Source of the DNA: Occultella aeris
Lineage (GTDB): Bacteria; Actinomycetota; Actinomycetes; Actinomycetales; Beutenbergiaceae
Direction: 5' to 3'
Assembly (NCBI RefSeq): GCF_902703175.1
Contig: NZ_CACRYJ010000011.1
Location: 50,614-114,613 of the forward strand
Length of the DNA stretch: 64,000 nt
Shown here: piece by piece, positions 26,604-34,671 of the stretch
Numbering within the stretch: the first letter of the stretch is position 1
How the letters are laid out: each line of letters begins with the position of its first letter
Translations under genes and position numbers: made by a program
Notes under the pieces: model-generated
What the model saw: only the letters and a program-made list of their open reading frames with translations
What the model was told of the DNA's origin: nothing
Databases searched by the model: none

Positions 26604-29036
26604 ATGTCTTTCACGCCCTCTCGTCGTCAGTTCCTGCTCGGTGCGTCGGCCGCCGCGGCGCTCTTCGCCAGTGGTGGCCTCGCCCTACCTGCCTCGGCTG
26701 CCGATCCCTACGAGGATGTATTGGCCCGGCGGCGTGAATTCCTCACCGGCGGGGCGGTGGCGGCCTCCCACGCCGGGCTGGCCGCCAAACGGGCGGCGAT
26801 CGACGAGTCGGTCGCCGGCCTGCTCGCCACCTTCAACCGTGCGTCCGGGCGCACGTACCTGTGGCCCGAGCTGCCGGTGAACGGCGCCGGCAACACCGCC
26901 GAGGTGGGCAACATGGGGGTCACCGCCAATCAGCTCACCGTCCTGGCGACCGCCTGGGCGTCCGCCGGCAGCCGGTACCACAACGACGCCGGCCTGCTCG
27001 CCGATCTCCAGGGCGGGCTCGCGTTCCTGTCCGGCCAGTACCGGGCCGACCGCACGCGTCCGGGCAACTGGTGGTTCTGGGAGATCGGGCTCCCTCGGCA
27101 GGTGGCGGACACCCTCACCCTGCTCGGCCCGAACGTGCCGACGGAGACCTTCGACCGGCTGATCGCGGCGGTGCGTTTCCACGCCCCGAACCCGAATGTG
27201 CGTCGCGGCTCCACGCTGAAGGAGACCGGCGCCAACCGGGTGGACAAGGCGCTCTCCTGCATCGTCCGGGGGCTGCTCACCACGTCCGAGGCCGATGTCG
27301 CGCTCGGCCGGGACGCGCTCTCCGACGTGGCCGACGGCGGTCGCAACAGCCTGTTCCGGGTCGTCACCTCCGGTGACGGCTTCTACGCCGACGGCTCCTT
27401 CGTGCAGCACGGCTACCTGCCCTACTCCGGCACCTACGGCGGCGTGGCCATCACCGGGGTGGCCGAGGTCCTGGCGATGCTGGCCGGCAGCCAGTGGGCG
27501 GTCACGGACCCGAACCTGGCCAACCTGCTGGGTGCCGTGGACACGACCTTCGCACCGTTCCAGTGGGACGTGCGCACCATGGAGAGCACGCGCGGCCGGG
27601 CCGTGTCGCGACAGGGCGAGCACGACTACGACTCCGGTTTCGCGATCGCGTCCGCGATCCTGGTGCTCGCCGACTCCGCCCCGGCCGAGCAGCGCGCACG
27701 GTACCGGGCGCTGGTGAAGGGGTGGCTGGAGCGCACCACCGACCAGACGGTGGCGGCGAACAACCAGACCCTCGCCGCCTCCGCTCGCAGCCTGGCCGTC
27801 GTGGAGGACGCGGGCGTGACGCCGGCTCCGCCCCGAGTGGGCATCACCAACACCTACAACCAGGAACGGATCGTCCAGCACCGTGGTGGCTGGGCCGCCG
27901 TCGTGAACACCTCCTCGAGGCGGATCGGCCGCTACGAGTGGGGCAACAACGAGAACAACCTCGGCTGGTACCAGGGCGACGGTGTGCTGTTCGTCTATCA
28001 CCGGGAGGACCCGGCCCAGTTCTCGGCCGATTTCTGGCCGACCGTGGACCCGTACGCGCTGCCCGGCATCACGGTCAACGGCGAGAGGAGGACCAGTGGG
28101 GAAGCGGCCGGCACCGGCATCCCGCGGGCGAACAACCAGTACGCCGGCGGGTTGACCATCGACGGGGAGATCGGCACCACGGCGATGGATCTGACCAACG
28201 CCACCGGTACCCTGACGGCGAACAAGTCCTGGTACTTCCTGACCGACTCCGTCGTCTGCGTGGGGTCGAACATCGCCGACACGTCCGGCACGCCGGTGCG
28301 CACGATCGCGGAGAACCGGTCGTTCGCCGTCGACACCGTGCCGCTCGTACGGATCGACGGCCGGCCCGCCATGCTCACCGACGAGCCGAAGCCGGCGCGG
28401 AACGTGCACGTCGCGGGGCACGCCGGGTTCGTGGCGCTGCCTGCACCGGGGCGCGAGGAACAGCAGTTCGGGGTCCGTTCCGAACGGCGCACCGGCACCT
28501 GGTACGCGATCAACTCCGGTGGCGACACCGCCGGATCCACGGACGAGGTCACCCGCGATTTCGTCCGGATCGAACACACCCACGGGGCCGGCGGCGGCTG
28601 GTACGCCTACGAGGTGCTTCCGCTCGCGTCAGTCGGGGAGACGATGCGGCGGCCCCGGGTCAGCGTGATCCTCGCCGAGGATCAGGCCCATCTGATCGAG
28701 GCGCTCGACGGCGCCCGGATGGGGCACTTCTTCGCCGCCGGCGCTTGGGCCGGGTACAGCGTCAGCGGGCCGTGCGCGGTGGGCCACCGCCAGGTCACCG
28801 CCGGTCCGGGTCGGGCCGGAGCGGCCGAGATCCGCACGGAGCTGGTGATCTCCCAGCCGACCAAGACCGGGGGCACGCTGACCGTGGAGTTCCCGTTCGA
28901 CGCACCCGGCACCGTGCTCGGCGGCGACCCCTCGGTCACCGTGGTCAATGAGTCACCGCTGCGGGTGACCGTGGACGTGGCGACGCAGCGCGGAGCCGAA
29001 CACCGGCTCACCTTCGTCGACCGCCGGCGCGGATGA
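26604..29036 (+). CDS. Tat-exported polysaccharide lyase family 8 (hyaluronate/chondroitin/xanthan lyase type)
   Basis: Predicted 810-residue exported lyase. The N terminus MSFTPSRRQFLLGASAAAA is a clear twin-arginine signal ending ALPASAADP. The alpha-toroid domain (about 40-400) carries NWWFWEIGLPRQ (aromatic patch), TGANRVDKALSC (catalytic Asn) and FVQHGYLPYSGTYGG, where His and the Tyr nine residues later match the PL8 catalytic pair. The beta-sandwich domains follow (YEWGNNENNLGWYQGDGVLF, DPYALPGITV). PL8 enzymes cleave hyaluronan, chondroitin, xanthan or similar glycans to unsaturated oligosaccharides. GGAGA precedes the ATG. It probably feeds the importer and GH105-type hydrolase at 5108-15340 although the genes are 11 kb apart. 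Confidence 0.92.
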   Translation: MSFTPSRRQFLLGASAAAALFASGGLALPASAADPYEDVLARRREFLTGGAVAASHAGLAAKRAAIDESVAGLLATFNRASGRTYLWPELPVNGAGNTAEVGNMGVTANQLTVLATAWASAGSRYHNDAGLLADLQGGLAFLSGQYRADRTRPGNWWFWEIGLPRQVADTLTLLGPNVPTETFDRLIAAVRFHAPNPNVRRGSTLKETGANRVDKALSCIVRGLLTTSEADVALGRDALSDVADGGRNSLFRVVTSGDGFYADGSFVQHGYLPYSGTYGGVAITGVAEVLAMLAGSQWAVTDPNLANLLGAVDTTFAPFQWDVRTMESTRGRAVSRQGEHDYDSGFAIASAILVLADSAPAEQRARYRALVKGWLERTTDQTVAANNQTLAASARSLAVVEDAGVTPAPPRVGITNTYNQERIVQHRGGWAAVVNTSSRRIGRYEWGNNENNLGWYQGDGVLFVYHREDPAQFSADFWPTVDPYALPGITVNGERRTSGEAAGTGIPRANNQYAGGLTIDGEIGTTAMDLTNATGTLTANKSWYFLTDSVVCVGSNIADTSGTPVRTIAENRSFAVDTVPLVRIDGRPAMLTDEPKPARNVHVAGHAGFVALPAPGREEQQFGVRSERRTGTWYAINSGGDTAGSTDEVTRDFVRIEHTHGAGGGWYAYEVLPLASVGETMRRPRVSVILAEDQAHLIEALDGARMGHFFAAGAWAGYSVSGPCAVGHRQVTAGPGRAGAAEIRTELVISQPTKTGGTLTVEFPFDAPGTVLGGDPSVTVVNESPLRVTVDVATQRGAEHRLTFVDRRRG

Positions 29037-29058
29037 CCGTCTGGTCGGCCTCTCCCAC

Positions 29059-29118
29059 CGTCACGCAGGACCTCCCGGCGTCACGCAGAACCTCCGCGCG
29101 TCACGCAGGACCCGCCGC
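29059..29118. repeat. Three tandem 20-bp repeats after the PL8 gene
   Basis: Units start at 29059, 29079 and 29099 with an exact 20-bp period. Each begins CGTCACGCAG and differs from the others only in its second half (GACCTCCCGG, AACCTCCGCG, GACCCGCCGC). They abut the convergent-gene hairpin at 29117. No reading frame or known element explains them. Confidence 0.7.
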
Positions 29119-29152
29119 CCGAATCAGGACCTCGTCAGATCCTGATTCGGGC
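29117..29152. terminator. Bidirectional hairpin between PL8 and FBP genes
   Basis: GCCCGAATCAGGA (29117-29129) pairs without mismatch with TCCTGATTCGGGC (29140-29152), a 13-bp stem with a 10-base loop. It lies between convergent genes ending at 29036 and 29166 and would serve as terminator for either strand, though without a T run. Confidence 0.65.
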
Positions 29153-29165
29153 CGGAGGTCCTACC

Positions 29166-29669
29166 TCAGCGGGTGCTGCCGATCTCGCGGACGAACTTCG
29201 CGGACCGCTCGCGCAGCCCGGCGATCCGACGGCGCACGATCAGTTCGCGTCCGGCCGCGTCGCTCGCCTCCACGGCGGTCGGGATCCTGCGTACGTTGGC
29301 CGAGCAGGCGAACTGCCGGCAGATGAGCGTGCCGACGGTGTTGCCGCGGCGGCCGGAGTCGCCACCGCGACGGGCCACGTAGAGCACGACGTCGCTGGTA
29401 TCGATGACGTCCTCGCACCAGGCACACATCGCCTCTCGCCGCACGCGACCGGTCCGGGCGTCGCCGGACCGCAGGAGGATGCCCGTGGGCTCACCGTCGA
29501 GTTCGAGCACGGCGTACGCGGACAGCGGTGACTTCGGGTCCTGCCAGCCGAGATAGTCGAGGTCATCCCAGGCGACCCCGTCCAGGTCGGGCAGGACGGC
29601 CCGGTTGGCTTCGCCACGGGTGGCGTTGACGAAGGACTTGCGGATCTGCTTCTCGGTCAAGGGGTTCAT
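29166..29669 (-). CDS. FBP-domain protein with treble-clef zinc finger
   Basis: Predicted 167-residue protein. The start MNPLTEKQIRKSFVNATRGE and the C-terminal pair CAWCEDV plus CRQFACSANVRR (CxxC ... CxxxxC) match the actinobacterial FBP (fibronectin-binding, EF-G-binding) family, whose zinc finger binds elongation factor G in relatives that confer fusidic acid resistance. Whether this member binds EF-G is not known. GGAAG lies upstream of the ATG at 29669; the in-frame ATG at 29723 is an alternative. A 26-codon frame with a strong ribosome site lies 93 bases upstream. Confidence 0.82.
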   Translation of the reverse strand: MNPLTEKQIRKSFVNATRGEANRAVLPDLDGVAWDDLDYLGWQDPKSPLSAYAVLELDGEPTGILLRSGDARTGRVRREAMCAWCEDVIDTSDVVLYVARRGGDSGRRGNTVGTLICRQFACSANVRRIPTAVEASDAAGRELIVRRRIAGLRERSAKFVREIGSTR

Positions 29670-29762
29670 GGTTACGGTGTCTTCCGGATGGTCTGGGTCA
29701 GGGCAGAACGAAGCCCACGCCATCGCACCCCACGCGCAGGGCCGGTCCGTTGCCGGCTCTCG

Positions 29763-29843
29763 TCAGAGAAGGATGACGCAGGTCCGGGCTGGGCCTGAGC
29801 AGGCCAGGGCGGCCACCCCGCATTCCGCGGTGAGATCCCGCAT
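29763..29843 (-). CDS. Putative 26-residue Cys-containing small peptide upstream of the FBP gene
   Basis: The frame reads MRDLTAECGVAALACSGPAR then TCVILL and stop. GAGGAG sits 7 bases before the ATG, a near-ideal ribosome site that is stronger than that of the FBP gene it precedes. Three cysteines and a hydrophobic tail are notable. It could be a regulatory leader peptide of the FBP mRNA or a small secreted/membrane peptide; conservation is unknown. The rest of the 29670-30053 gap holds nothing else I can name. Confidence 0.4.
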   Translation of the reverse strand: MRDLTAECGVAALACSGPARTCVILL

Positions 29844-30053
29844 CTGCTCGCTCCTCTTCCGGTCTCGGCCCGCAGTCCGAGCCGTCCCGCCCACATTACG
29901 CTCCCTGTCCAGCCGATTCGGTGACGGCGGAGCGGAGCGGGGGGAGCCGAGGCCGCGCCCGCCGTCGTTGGACGAGCGCCGACCAGCGACCTGACGGGAT
30001 CACCGGCGGCGACTTCGCTCGCGGGCGCGGTCGCCGCGTCGGAGACTGGGTGG

Positions 30054-31613
30054 ATGTCGACAGCGAAGCGGATCCTGGTCACCGGCGCCACCGGGTACAT
30101 CGGTGGCCGCCTGGTCCCCGAACTATTGGATGCGGGCCACCACGTGCGGGTCATGGCGCGGCATCCAGACCGCCTGCAGAGCCGGCCCTGGGCGGACCGG
30201 ACCGAGATCGTCCAGGCCGACGCGCGGGACGACGACCAGGTCGCCACCGCGCTCACCGAGGTGGACGTGGCGTACTACCTGATCCACTCGCTCGGCTCGG
30301 GCCCGACCTACGAGCAGCGCGACCGAGCGAATGCCCTGAGGTTCGGCGCCGCCGCGCGCGACGCCGGTGTGCAGCGCATCATCTACCTGGGCGGCATGCA
30401 CCCCGACACGGAGGAACTCTCCCCGCACCTCGGGTCCAGGCGGGAGGTGGGCGAGATCCTGCTCGCGTCCGGCGTGCCGACGGCCGTGCTCCAGGCCGCC
30501 GTCATCCTCGGATCCGGAAGCGCCTCGTTCGAGATGATGCGCCACCTCACCGAACGTCTTCCGGTCATGGTTGCCCCCAAGTGGTTGGACAACAGGATCC
30601 AACCGATCGCCGTGCGTGACGTGCTGCACTACCTCGTCGCCGCGGTCGGTCTGCCCCCGGGCCTGAACCGCACGTTCGACATCGGTGGCCCCGACGTGCT
30701 CACCTACCGGCAGATGATGCAGGGATACGCGCGCGCGGCCGGGCTGCCGCCGCGGGTGGTGCGAACGGTCCCTGTTCTGACGCCGTGGCTGGCCAGTCAC
30801 TGGGTCGGGCTGGTGACGCCGGTGCCGGCCGGCCTCGCGAAGCCGCTCGTCGAGTCCCTGATCCACGAGGTCGTCGTCAAGGAGCACGACCTGGACGAGT
30901 ACGTACCAGGGCCGCCGGGCGGGCCGACGACCTTCCCTCGCGCGGTGGAGCTGGCGTTGCAGCGCATCAAGGACATGGATGTGAGCACGTCGTGGGCGTC
31001 CGCGTCCACACCGGGGGCGCCGAGCGATCCGCTGCCCGCGGACCCGGAGTGGTCCGGCGGCAGCCTGCTCGTGGACTCACGCGAGCGGGTCGTCGACGCC
31101 GCACCAGAGGAGCTCTGGGAGGTGATCGAAGGGATCGGTGGTGCGCACGGCTGGTACTCCTGGCGGCTCGGCTGGGTCGCCCGCGGACTGATGGACCGGG
31201 TCTTCGGTGGACCCGGGCTGCGTCGTGGCCGCCGCCACCCCCACCGGCTCACGGTTGGAGACGCCCTCGACTGGTGGCGGGTCGAGGCCATCGAACCCGG
31301 CTCGCTGCTTCGCCTCCGGGCCGAGATGCGACTGCCCGGGCTGGCCTGGCTCGATCTCGTCGTGGCCCGCGATGACCAGGGTCGTACCGTGTTCCGACAA
31401 CGGGCCACCTATCACCCCAAGGGTCTGCTCGGGCAGATCTACTGGTGGGTGATCACGCCGTTCCACGGCCTCGTCTTCGGAGGCATGCAGCGGAACATCG
31501 CGTTGGCCGCCGAGGCTTCGAGTGTCGGCACTGGTGCAGATGCTCGGGATGCGGGCACGGGTGCCGGCGGGAATACTCCTGAGAGCCCAGATCCCACGGA
31601 GCCAGAGTCATGA
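30054..31613 (+). CDS. NAD(P)-binding SDR fused to DUF2867
   Basis: Predicted 519-residue protein. Residues 1-300 form an extended-type Rossmann domain (ILVTGATGYIGGRLVPELLD, YLIHSLGSGPTYEQRD, IIYLGGMHPDTEELSPH); residues 310-490 are the DUF2867 domain (APEELWEVIEGIGGAHGWYS, VEAIEPGSLLRLRAEMRLPG), with a Thr/Gly-rich tail. Homologues are annotated as nucleoside-diphosphate-sugar epimerases or complex I NDUFA9-like proteins, without known substrate. GGAG lies about 10 bases before the ATG. It overlaps the TspO-like gene by ATGA, so the two are coupled. Confidence 0.85.
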   Translation: MSTAKRILVTGATGYIGGRLVPELLDAGHHVRVMARHPDRLQSRPWADRTEIVQADARDDDQVATALTEVDVAYYLIHSLGSGPTYEQRDRANALRFGAAARDAGVQRIIYLGGMHPDTEELSPHLGSRREVGEILLASGVPTAVLQAAVILGSGSASFEMMRHLTERLPVMVAPKWLDNRIQPIAVRDVLHYLVAAVGLPPGLNRTFDIGGPDVLTYRQMMQGYARAAGLPPRVVRTVPVLTPWLASHWVGLVTPVPAGLAKPLVESLIHEVVVKEHDLDEYVPGPPGGPTTFPRAVELALQRIKDMDVSTSWASASTPGAPSDPLPADPEWSGGSLLVDSRERVVDAAPEELWEVIEGIGGAHGWYSWRLGWVARGLMDRVFGGPGLRRGRRHPHRLTVGDALDWWRVEAIEPGSLLRLRAEMRLPGLAWLDLVVARDDQGRTVFRQRATYHPKGLLGQIYWWVITPFHGLVFGGMQRNIALAAEASSVGTGADARDAGTGAGGNTPESPDPTEPES

Positions 31614-32428
31614 CGCCAGCCGATGTGCGCGCCGAGCGGGCCGGTTCGGGGTCGCAGCGCTTCGTGCGTCGGTGGCCCCGCCGTATCGCGGTCACCGTCT
31701 CCTTCGTGGTCTGCGTGCTGGGGTCGATGGTCGGGGTGGGCGTGTTCGGGGGTACCCCGATCGCAGAGGCCGCCGGTGGGCTGCTCGCCGCCGACAGCAC
31801 CCATCTCGCGCCGGCCTCGGGCGCGTTCTCCATCTGGACGGCGATCTATATCGGACTCGGCTGCTACACCGTGTGGCAGTGGTGGGATGACGACACGCGT
31901 GCCCTGGCGTGGCCGGCGATCACCTCGATGCTGTTGAACGCCGCGTGGATCCTGGTGGTGCAGGCGGGGTGGGTCTTCGGCAGCGTGCTGGTGATCGCGG
32001 TCCTCCTCGGCGTCCTGGCGTTGCTGTTCGTCCGATGCTTGAGGCGTCGCCCGTCGAGTGCCATCGAAGCGGTCGTGACCGACGGCGTGTTCGGGCTCTA
32101 CCTGGGCTGGGTGTGCGTGGCGATCTGCGCGAACATCGCTGCGGCGCTCGCGGGCGCCGGTTTCGACGGCTTCGGCTCGCCGCAGTGGTGGTCCGTCGGG
32201 GTCCTTGCCGTGGCGACCGTCGTGGGCGTGGCGCTGGCCCGCTTCAGCCGTGGCCGGCTCGCGGTCGCGGCCTCGTTGGCATGGGGGCTCGCCTGGATCG
32301 CCATCGCCAGGACGGTCTCGGAGCCGTCCTCGACGGTTGTCGCCATCGCGGCCGGCGCCGCGGCGGGTGTCGTCGCGCTCACAGCGGTCGTCGCCCGGGT
32401 GCGGGCCCCACGCGAGATCGCCGGATGA
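31610..32428 (+). CDS. TspO-like Trp-rich membrane protein
   Basis: Predicted 272-residue protein with about seven hydrophobic segments. AFSIWTAIYIGLGCYTVWQW, LNAAWILVVQAGW and LYLGWVCVAICANIAA match the pattern of TspO/MBR tryptophan-rich sensory proteins, which bind tetrapyrroles and respond to light or oxygen stress. It is longer than classical TspO (about 160 residues) by extra C-terminal helices. Coupled to the SDR-DUF2867 gene, a pairing that could form a redox/tetrapyrrole unit next to the carotenoid genes (inference). Confidence 0.75.
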   Translation: MTPADVRAERAGSGSQRFVRRWPRRIAVTVSFVVCVLGSMVGVGVFGGTPIAEAAGGLLAADSTHLAPASGAFSIWTAIYIGLGCYTVWQWWDDDTRALAWPAITSMLLNAAWILVVQAGWVFGSVLVIAVLLGVLALLFVRCLRRRPSSAIEAVVTDGVFGLYLGWVCVAICANIAAALAGAGFDGFGSPQWWSVGVLAVATVVGVALARFSRGRLAVAASLAWGLAWIAIARTVSEPSSTVVAIAAGAAAGVVALTAVVARVRAPREIAG

Positions 32429-32449
32429 CACCCGTCCGGTTCCCGACCG

Positions 32450-32455
32450 TAGGCT
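32450..32455 (+). promoter_or_regulatory. -10 element of a second leaderless promoter
   Basis: TAGGCT lies 6 bases before the GTG at 32462. It is identical to the element at 1963-1968 upstream of the esterase. No Shine-Dalgarno sequence is present. Confidence 0.6.
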
Positions 32456-32461
32456 GAGCCG

Positions 32462-32911
32462 GTGCGCCTGTGGTCCCTCCACCCCCGATACCTCGACCGG
32501 CAGGGCCTCACGGCATGCTGGCGGGAGGCGCTCCTGGCCCAGGCCGTGCTCGCCGGCGCCACGCGCGGATACACACGCCACCCCCAGTTGGAGCGATTCC
32601 GCAGTTGCGCCGAGCCGTTGACGGCGGTCGGTGGATACCTCGACGGGGTGGCCACGGAGGCGAGTGCCCGGGGCTACCGCTTCGACCGGTCCCGGATCCG
32701 GGAGGCCGGCGGCGCCGGCGACCGCATTCCGGTGACCGACGGGCAGCTGCGTCTGGAGTGGCTGCATCTGATGGCCAAACTCGAGGTGCGTACCCCCGAC
32801 CTCGCACGGCACTGGGCGCACGAGCCGGAACCGGAGCCGCATCCGTCGTTCATGACGGTCCCCGGCCCGGTGGCGGACTGGGAGCGTTCGGCGCCGGACC
32901 TCAGTCGCTGA
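32462..32911 (+). CDS. Pyrimidine-dimer DNA glycosylase/endonuclease V-family protein
   Basis: Predicted 149-residue protein. Its N terminus MRLWSLHPRYLDRQGLTACW and the segments GYTRHPQLERFRSC and LRLEWLHLMAKLEVRTPDL are typical of the small bacterial proteins annotated as pyrimidine-dimer glycosylases. T4 endonuclease V uses Thr2 as nucleophile and Glu23; here residue 2 is Arg, while a glutamate is kept at position 22. Glycosylase activity is therefore uncertain. Leaderless. Its last 11 bases overlap the end of the convergent marR gene. Confidence 0.75.
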   Translation: MRLWSLHPRYLDRQGLTACWREALLAQAVLAGATRGYTRHPQLERFRSCAEPLTAVGGYLDGVATEASARGYRFDRSRIREAGGAGDRIPVTDGQLRLEWLHLMAKLEVRTPDLARHWAHEPEPEPHPSFMTVPGPVADWERSAPDLSR

Positions 32912-33467
32912 CCCGGTTGCCCTCGACGACCTCGGTTGCGCTGAGGGAGTCGAGGAAGGAGATGACGACCTCACGCTCGGCAGGCGGCAGGTCGGCTGCC
33001 ACTGCGAAGCGTCGGGCGTGCTGGCGTCCCACGCTCTGGCGAGCATCCACCCGGGTGGTGTCGGTGACGGACACGGTCAGGGCACGGCGATCGGTGGGGT
33101 GCGGCCCCCTCCGGACGTGGCCGCCCTTCTCCAGTCGATCGAGCAACTTCGTGGTCGAGGCACTGGAGATGCCCAGATATTCCGTGAGCGCGCCGGGCGT
33201 CACCAGGCGCTTCTGGTTGTGCGCCGCGATCAGGTACCGGAGCGCGCGCATGTCGGTCTCGTTCAGCCGCATGTACCGGCGCGATGACTCGCTCATCCGT
33301 TCCGCGGCCTCGTGCCAGTTCCGCAGCGCGTTCATCAGCCTGACGACCTGTTCGACGTCGTGGTCGGTCATACCGGAGCGATCGACCAGGTCGCCGACCG
33401 GATCGCCCACGCGCGGGTCGTGCATGGCTGCTGCGACCTCGTCACGTGTTCTCTTCACGAGATACAT
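32901..33467 (-). CDS. MarR-family regulator, CrtR-like
   Basis: Predicted 188-residue repressor. The winged helix spans LRYLIAAHNQKRLVTPGALT, ISSASTTKLLDRLEKGGHV (recognition helix) and RGPHPTDRRALTVSVTD (wing). In Corynebacterium glutamicum the divergently placed MarR protein CrtR represses crtE and responds to isoprenyl diphosphates; this gene has the same position. The ATG at 33467 is chosen (MYLVKRTRDEV); a second ATG 15 codons later is possible. The 68-bp gap to the crtE leader frame holds the likely operators. Confidence 0.85.
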   Translation of the reverse strand: MYLVKRTRDEVAAAMHDPRVGDPVGDLVDRSGMTDHDVEQVVRLMNALRNWHEAAERMSESSRRYMRLNETDMRALRYLIAAHNQKRLVTPGALTEYLGISSASTTKLLDRLEKGGHVRRGPHPTDRRALTVSVTDTTRVDARQSVGRQHARRFAVAADLPPAEREVVISFLDSLSATEVVEGNRVSD

Positions 33468-33527
33468 GCTAGCCGCTCTAGGCTTAATCATGCTAGGTTT
33501 GCATTCGCACAAGCAAGTATCTAGATA
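33465..33527. promoter_or_regulatory. Divergent crt control region with repeated and palindromic boxes
   Basis: CATGCTAG occurs twice as a direct repeat (33465-33472 and 33489-33496, 24 bp apart, the first covering the marR start). GCTAGC (33469-33474) and TATCTAGATA (33518-33527) are perfect palindromes, and CTAGG recurs in between. This AT-rich, CTAG-rich 60 bp between marR and the crt operon is the natural place for the MarR protein to bind and control both directions. Confidence 0.55.
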
Positions 33528-33535
33528 GGAGAGAG

Positions 33536-33592
33536 ATGTTCGCGATGTCGGATCCGGCGGGCAAATGGTCCCGGCTCGCTGTATCGCCATGA
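33536..33592 (+). CDS. 18-residue leader ORF translationally coupled to crtE
   Basis: ATG at 33536 follows AGGAGAG directly and opens an 18-codon frame, MFAMSDPAGKWSRLAVSP. Its TGA (33590-33592) overlaps the crtE ATG (33589-33591) as ATGA, the same junction used between crtE and crtB and between crtB and crtI. crtE itself has no good ribosome site. Ribosomes that finish this peptide would therefore restart on crtE. The peptide resembles nothing I know. Confidence 0.5.
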   Translation: MFAMSDPAGKWSRLAVSP

Positions 33593-34671
33593 GTACCGCA
33601 GCCCGGACGGCACTGATCGCCGAGGACGACGAGACCACCGTCTCCTCATACCTCGACCACTATTTCGCCCGCCAGATCGCGCGCGCTGCCGGGTACGGCG
33701 AGCACTACCGCGAGCTGTGGGAATCCGCCAGGGACGCTGCGAGCGGCGGGAAGCGCCTGCGACCGGCGCTACTGCTGCTTGTCCACGGTCACCTGGCCCG
33801 GGATCCTCGCGTCAACCAGCGTGCGGACGTCGTCGAACTGGCCGCCGCATTCGAACTCCTGCATACCGCGTTCGTCATCCATGACGACGTCATCGACCAT
33901 GACCTGGTGCGTCGTGGTCGACCGAACGTGCAGGGTCGAGCCGTCGTGGCAGCGATCGACCGGGGCGCGAGTCGCGACCGTGCCGCCGACTACGGCGAGG
34001 CCGCAGCGATCCTCGCGGGTGACCTGCTCATCAGTGCCGCGCACGTGCTGATCGCCGGCCTGGCCGCGCCCGCAGACCGCCGGCGCGCGCTGCTCGACCT
34101 CCTCGAGGGGTGCGTCTTCCGCACGGCCGCGGGTGAGCACGCCGACGTCTGGGCCTCGGTGAGCGGCAGCCCGACCGAGACCGAAGTCCTCGCCGTCATG
34201 GAGAACAAGACCGCCGCCTACTCATTCCGCGCCCCGCTGCAGGCTGGGGCGTTGCTGGCCGGCGCACCGACCGCCGTGTTGGCCGGTCTCGGACGCGTGG
34301 GCCGGCACCTCGGCATTGCCTTCCAGTTGCGCGACGATGTCCTCGGTGTCTTCGGGCGCGAGGAGGCCACCGGCAAGAGTGCGCTGGGGGACCTGCGCGA
34401 GGGCAAGGAGACGATGCTCGTCTCCTACGCGCGGCGCGACCCGAGCTGGGCAGCCGTCGCCTCCGCGTTCGGCCGCCGCGATCTCAACGAGGCGCAGGTG
34501 CAACAGCTGCGTGAGGTGCTCCGCCGCAGTGGTGCGCTGGCGTACGTGGAGCAACGGATCGCCGACGAGATTGCCGCCGTGCAGGACCTGCTCCAGCAGC
34601 TGGACGTACCGGAGGGGCTCCGCAAGGCCATCGCCGCGACCGCGCTCTCGGTCGCGGGGAGGAACCGATGA
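33589..34671 (+). CDS. crtE: Geranylgeranyl diphosphate synthase
   Basis: Predicted 360-residue trans-prenyltransferase that extends farnesyl diphosphate to GGPP for carotenoids. Seen: GGKRLRPALLLLVHGH, the first Asp-rich motif FVIHDDVIDHD (DDxxD), NKTAAYSFRAPLQAGALLAG and the second motif FQLRDDVLGVFG, followed by GKSALGDLREGKETML. The fifth position of the second motif is Gly, as in many bacterial GGPP synthases. The start at 33589 (MSTAARTAL) is preferred because of the ATGA overlap with the leader frame; an in-frame ATG at 33565 would extend it by eight residues. First structural gene of the crt operon. Confidence 0.92.
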   Translation: MSTAARTALIAEDDETTVSSYLDHYFARQIARAAGYGEHYRELWESARDAASGGKRLRPALLLLVHGHLARDPRVNQRADVVELAAAFELLHTAFVIHDDVIDHDLVRRGRPNVQGRAVVAAIDRGASRDRAADYGEAAAILAGDLLISAAHVLIAGLAAPADRRRALLDLLEGCVFRTAAGEHADVWASVSGSPTETEVLAVMENKTAAYSFRAPLQAGALLAGAPTAVLAGLGRVGRHLGIAFQLRDDVLGVFGREEATGKSALGDLREGKETMLVSYARRDPSWAAVASAFGRRDLNEAQVQQLREVLRRSGALAYVEQRIADEIAAVQDLLQQLDVPEGLRKAIAATALSVAGRNR

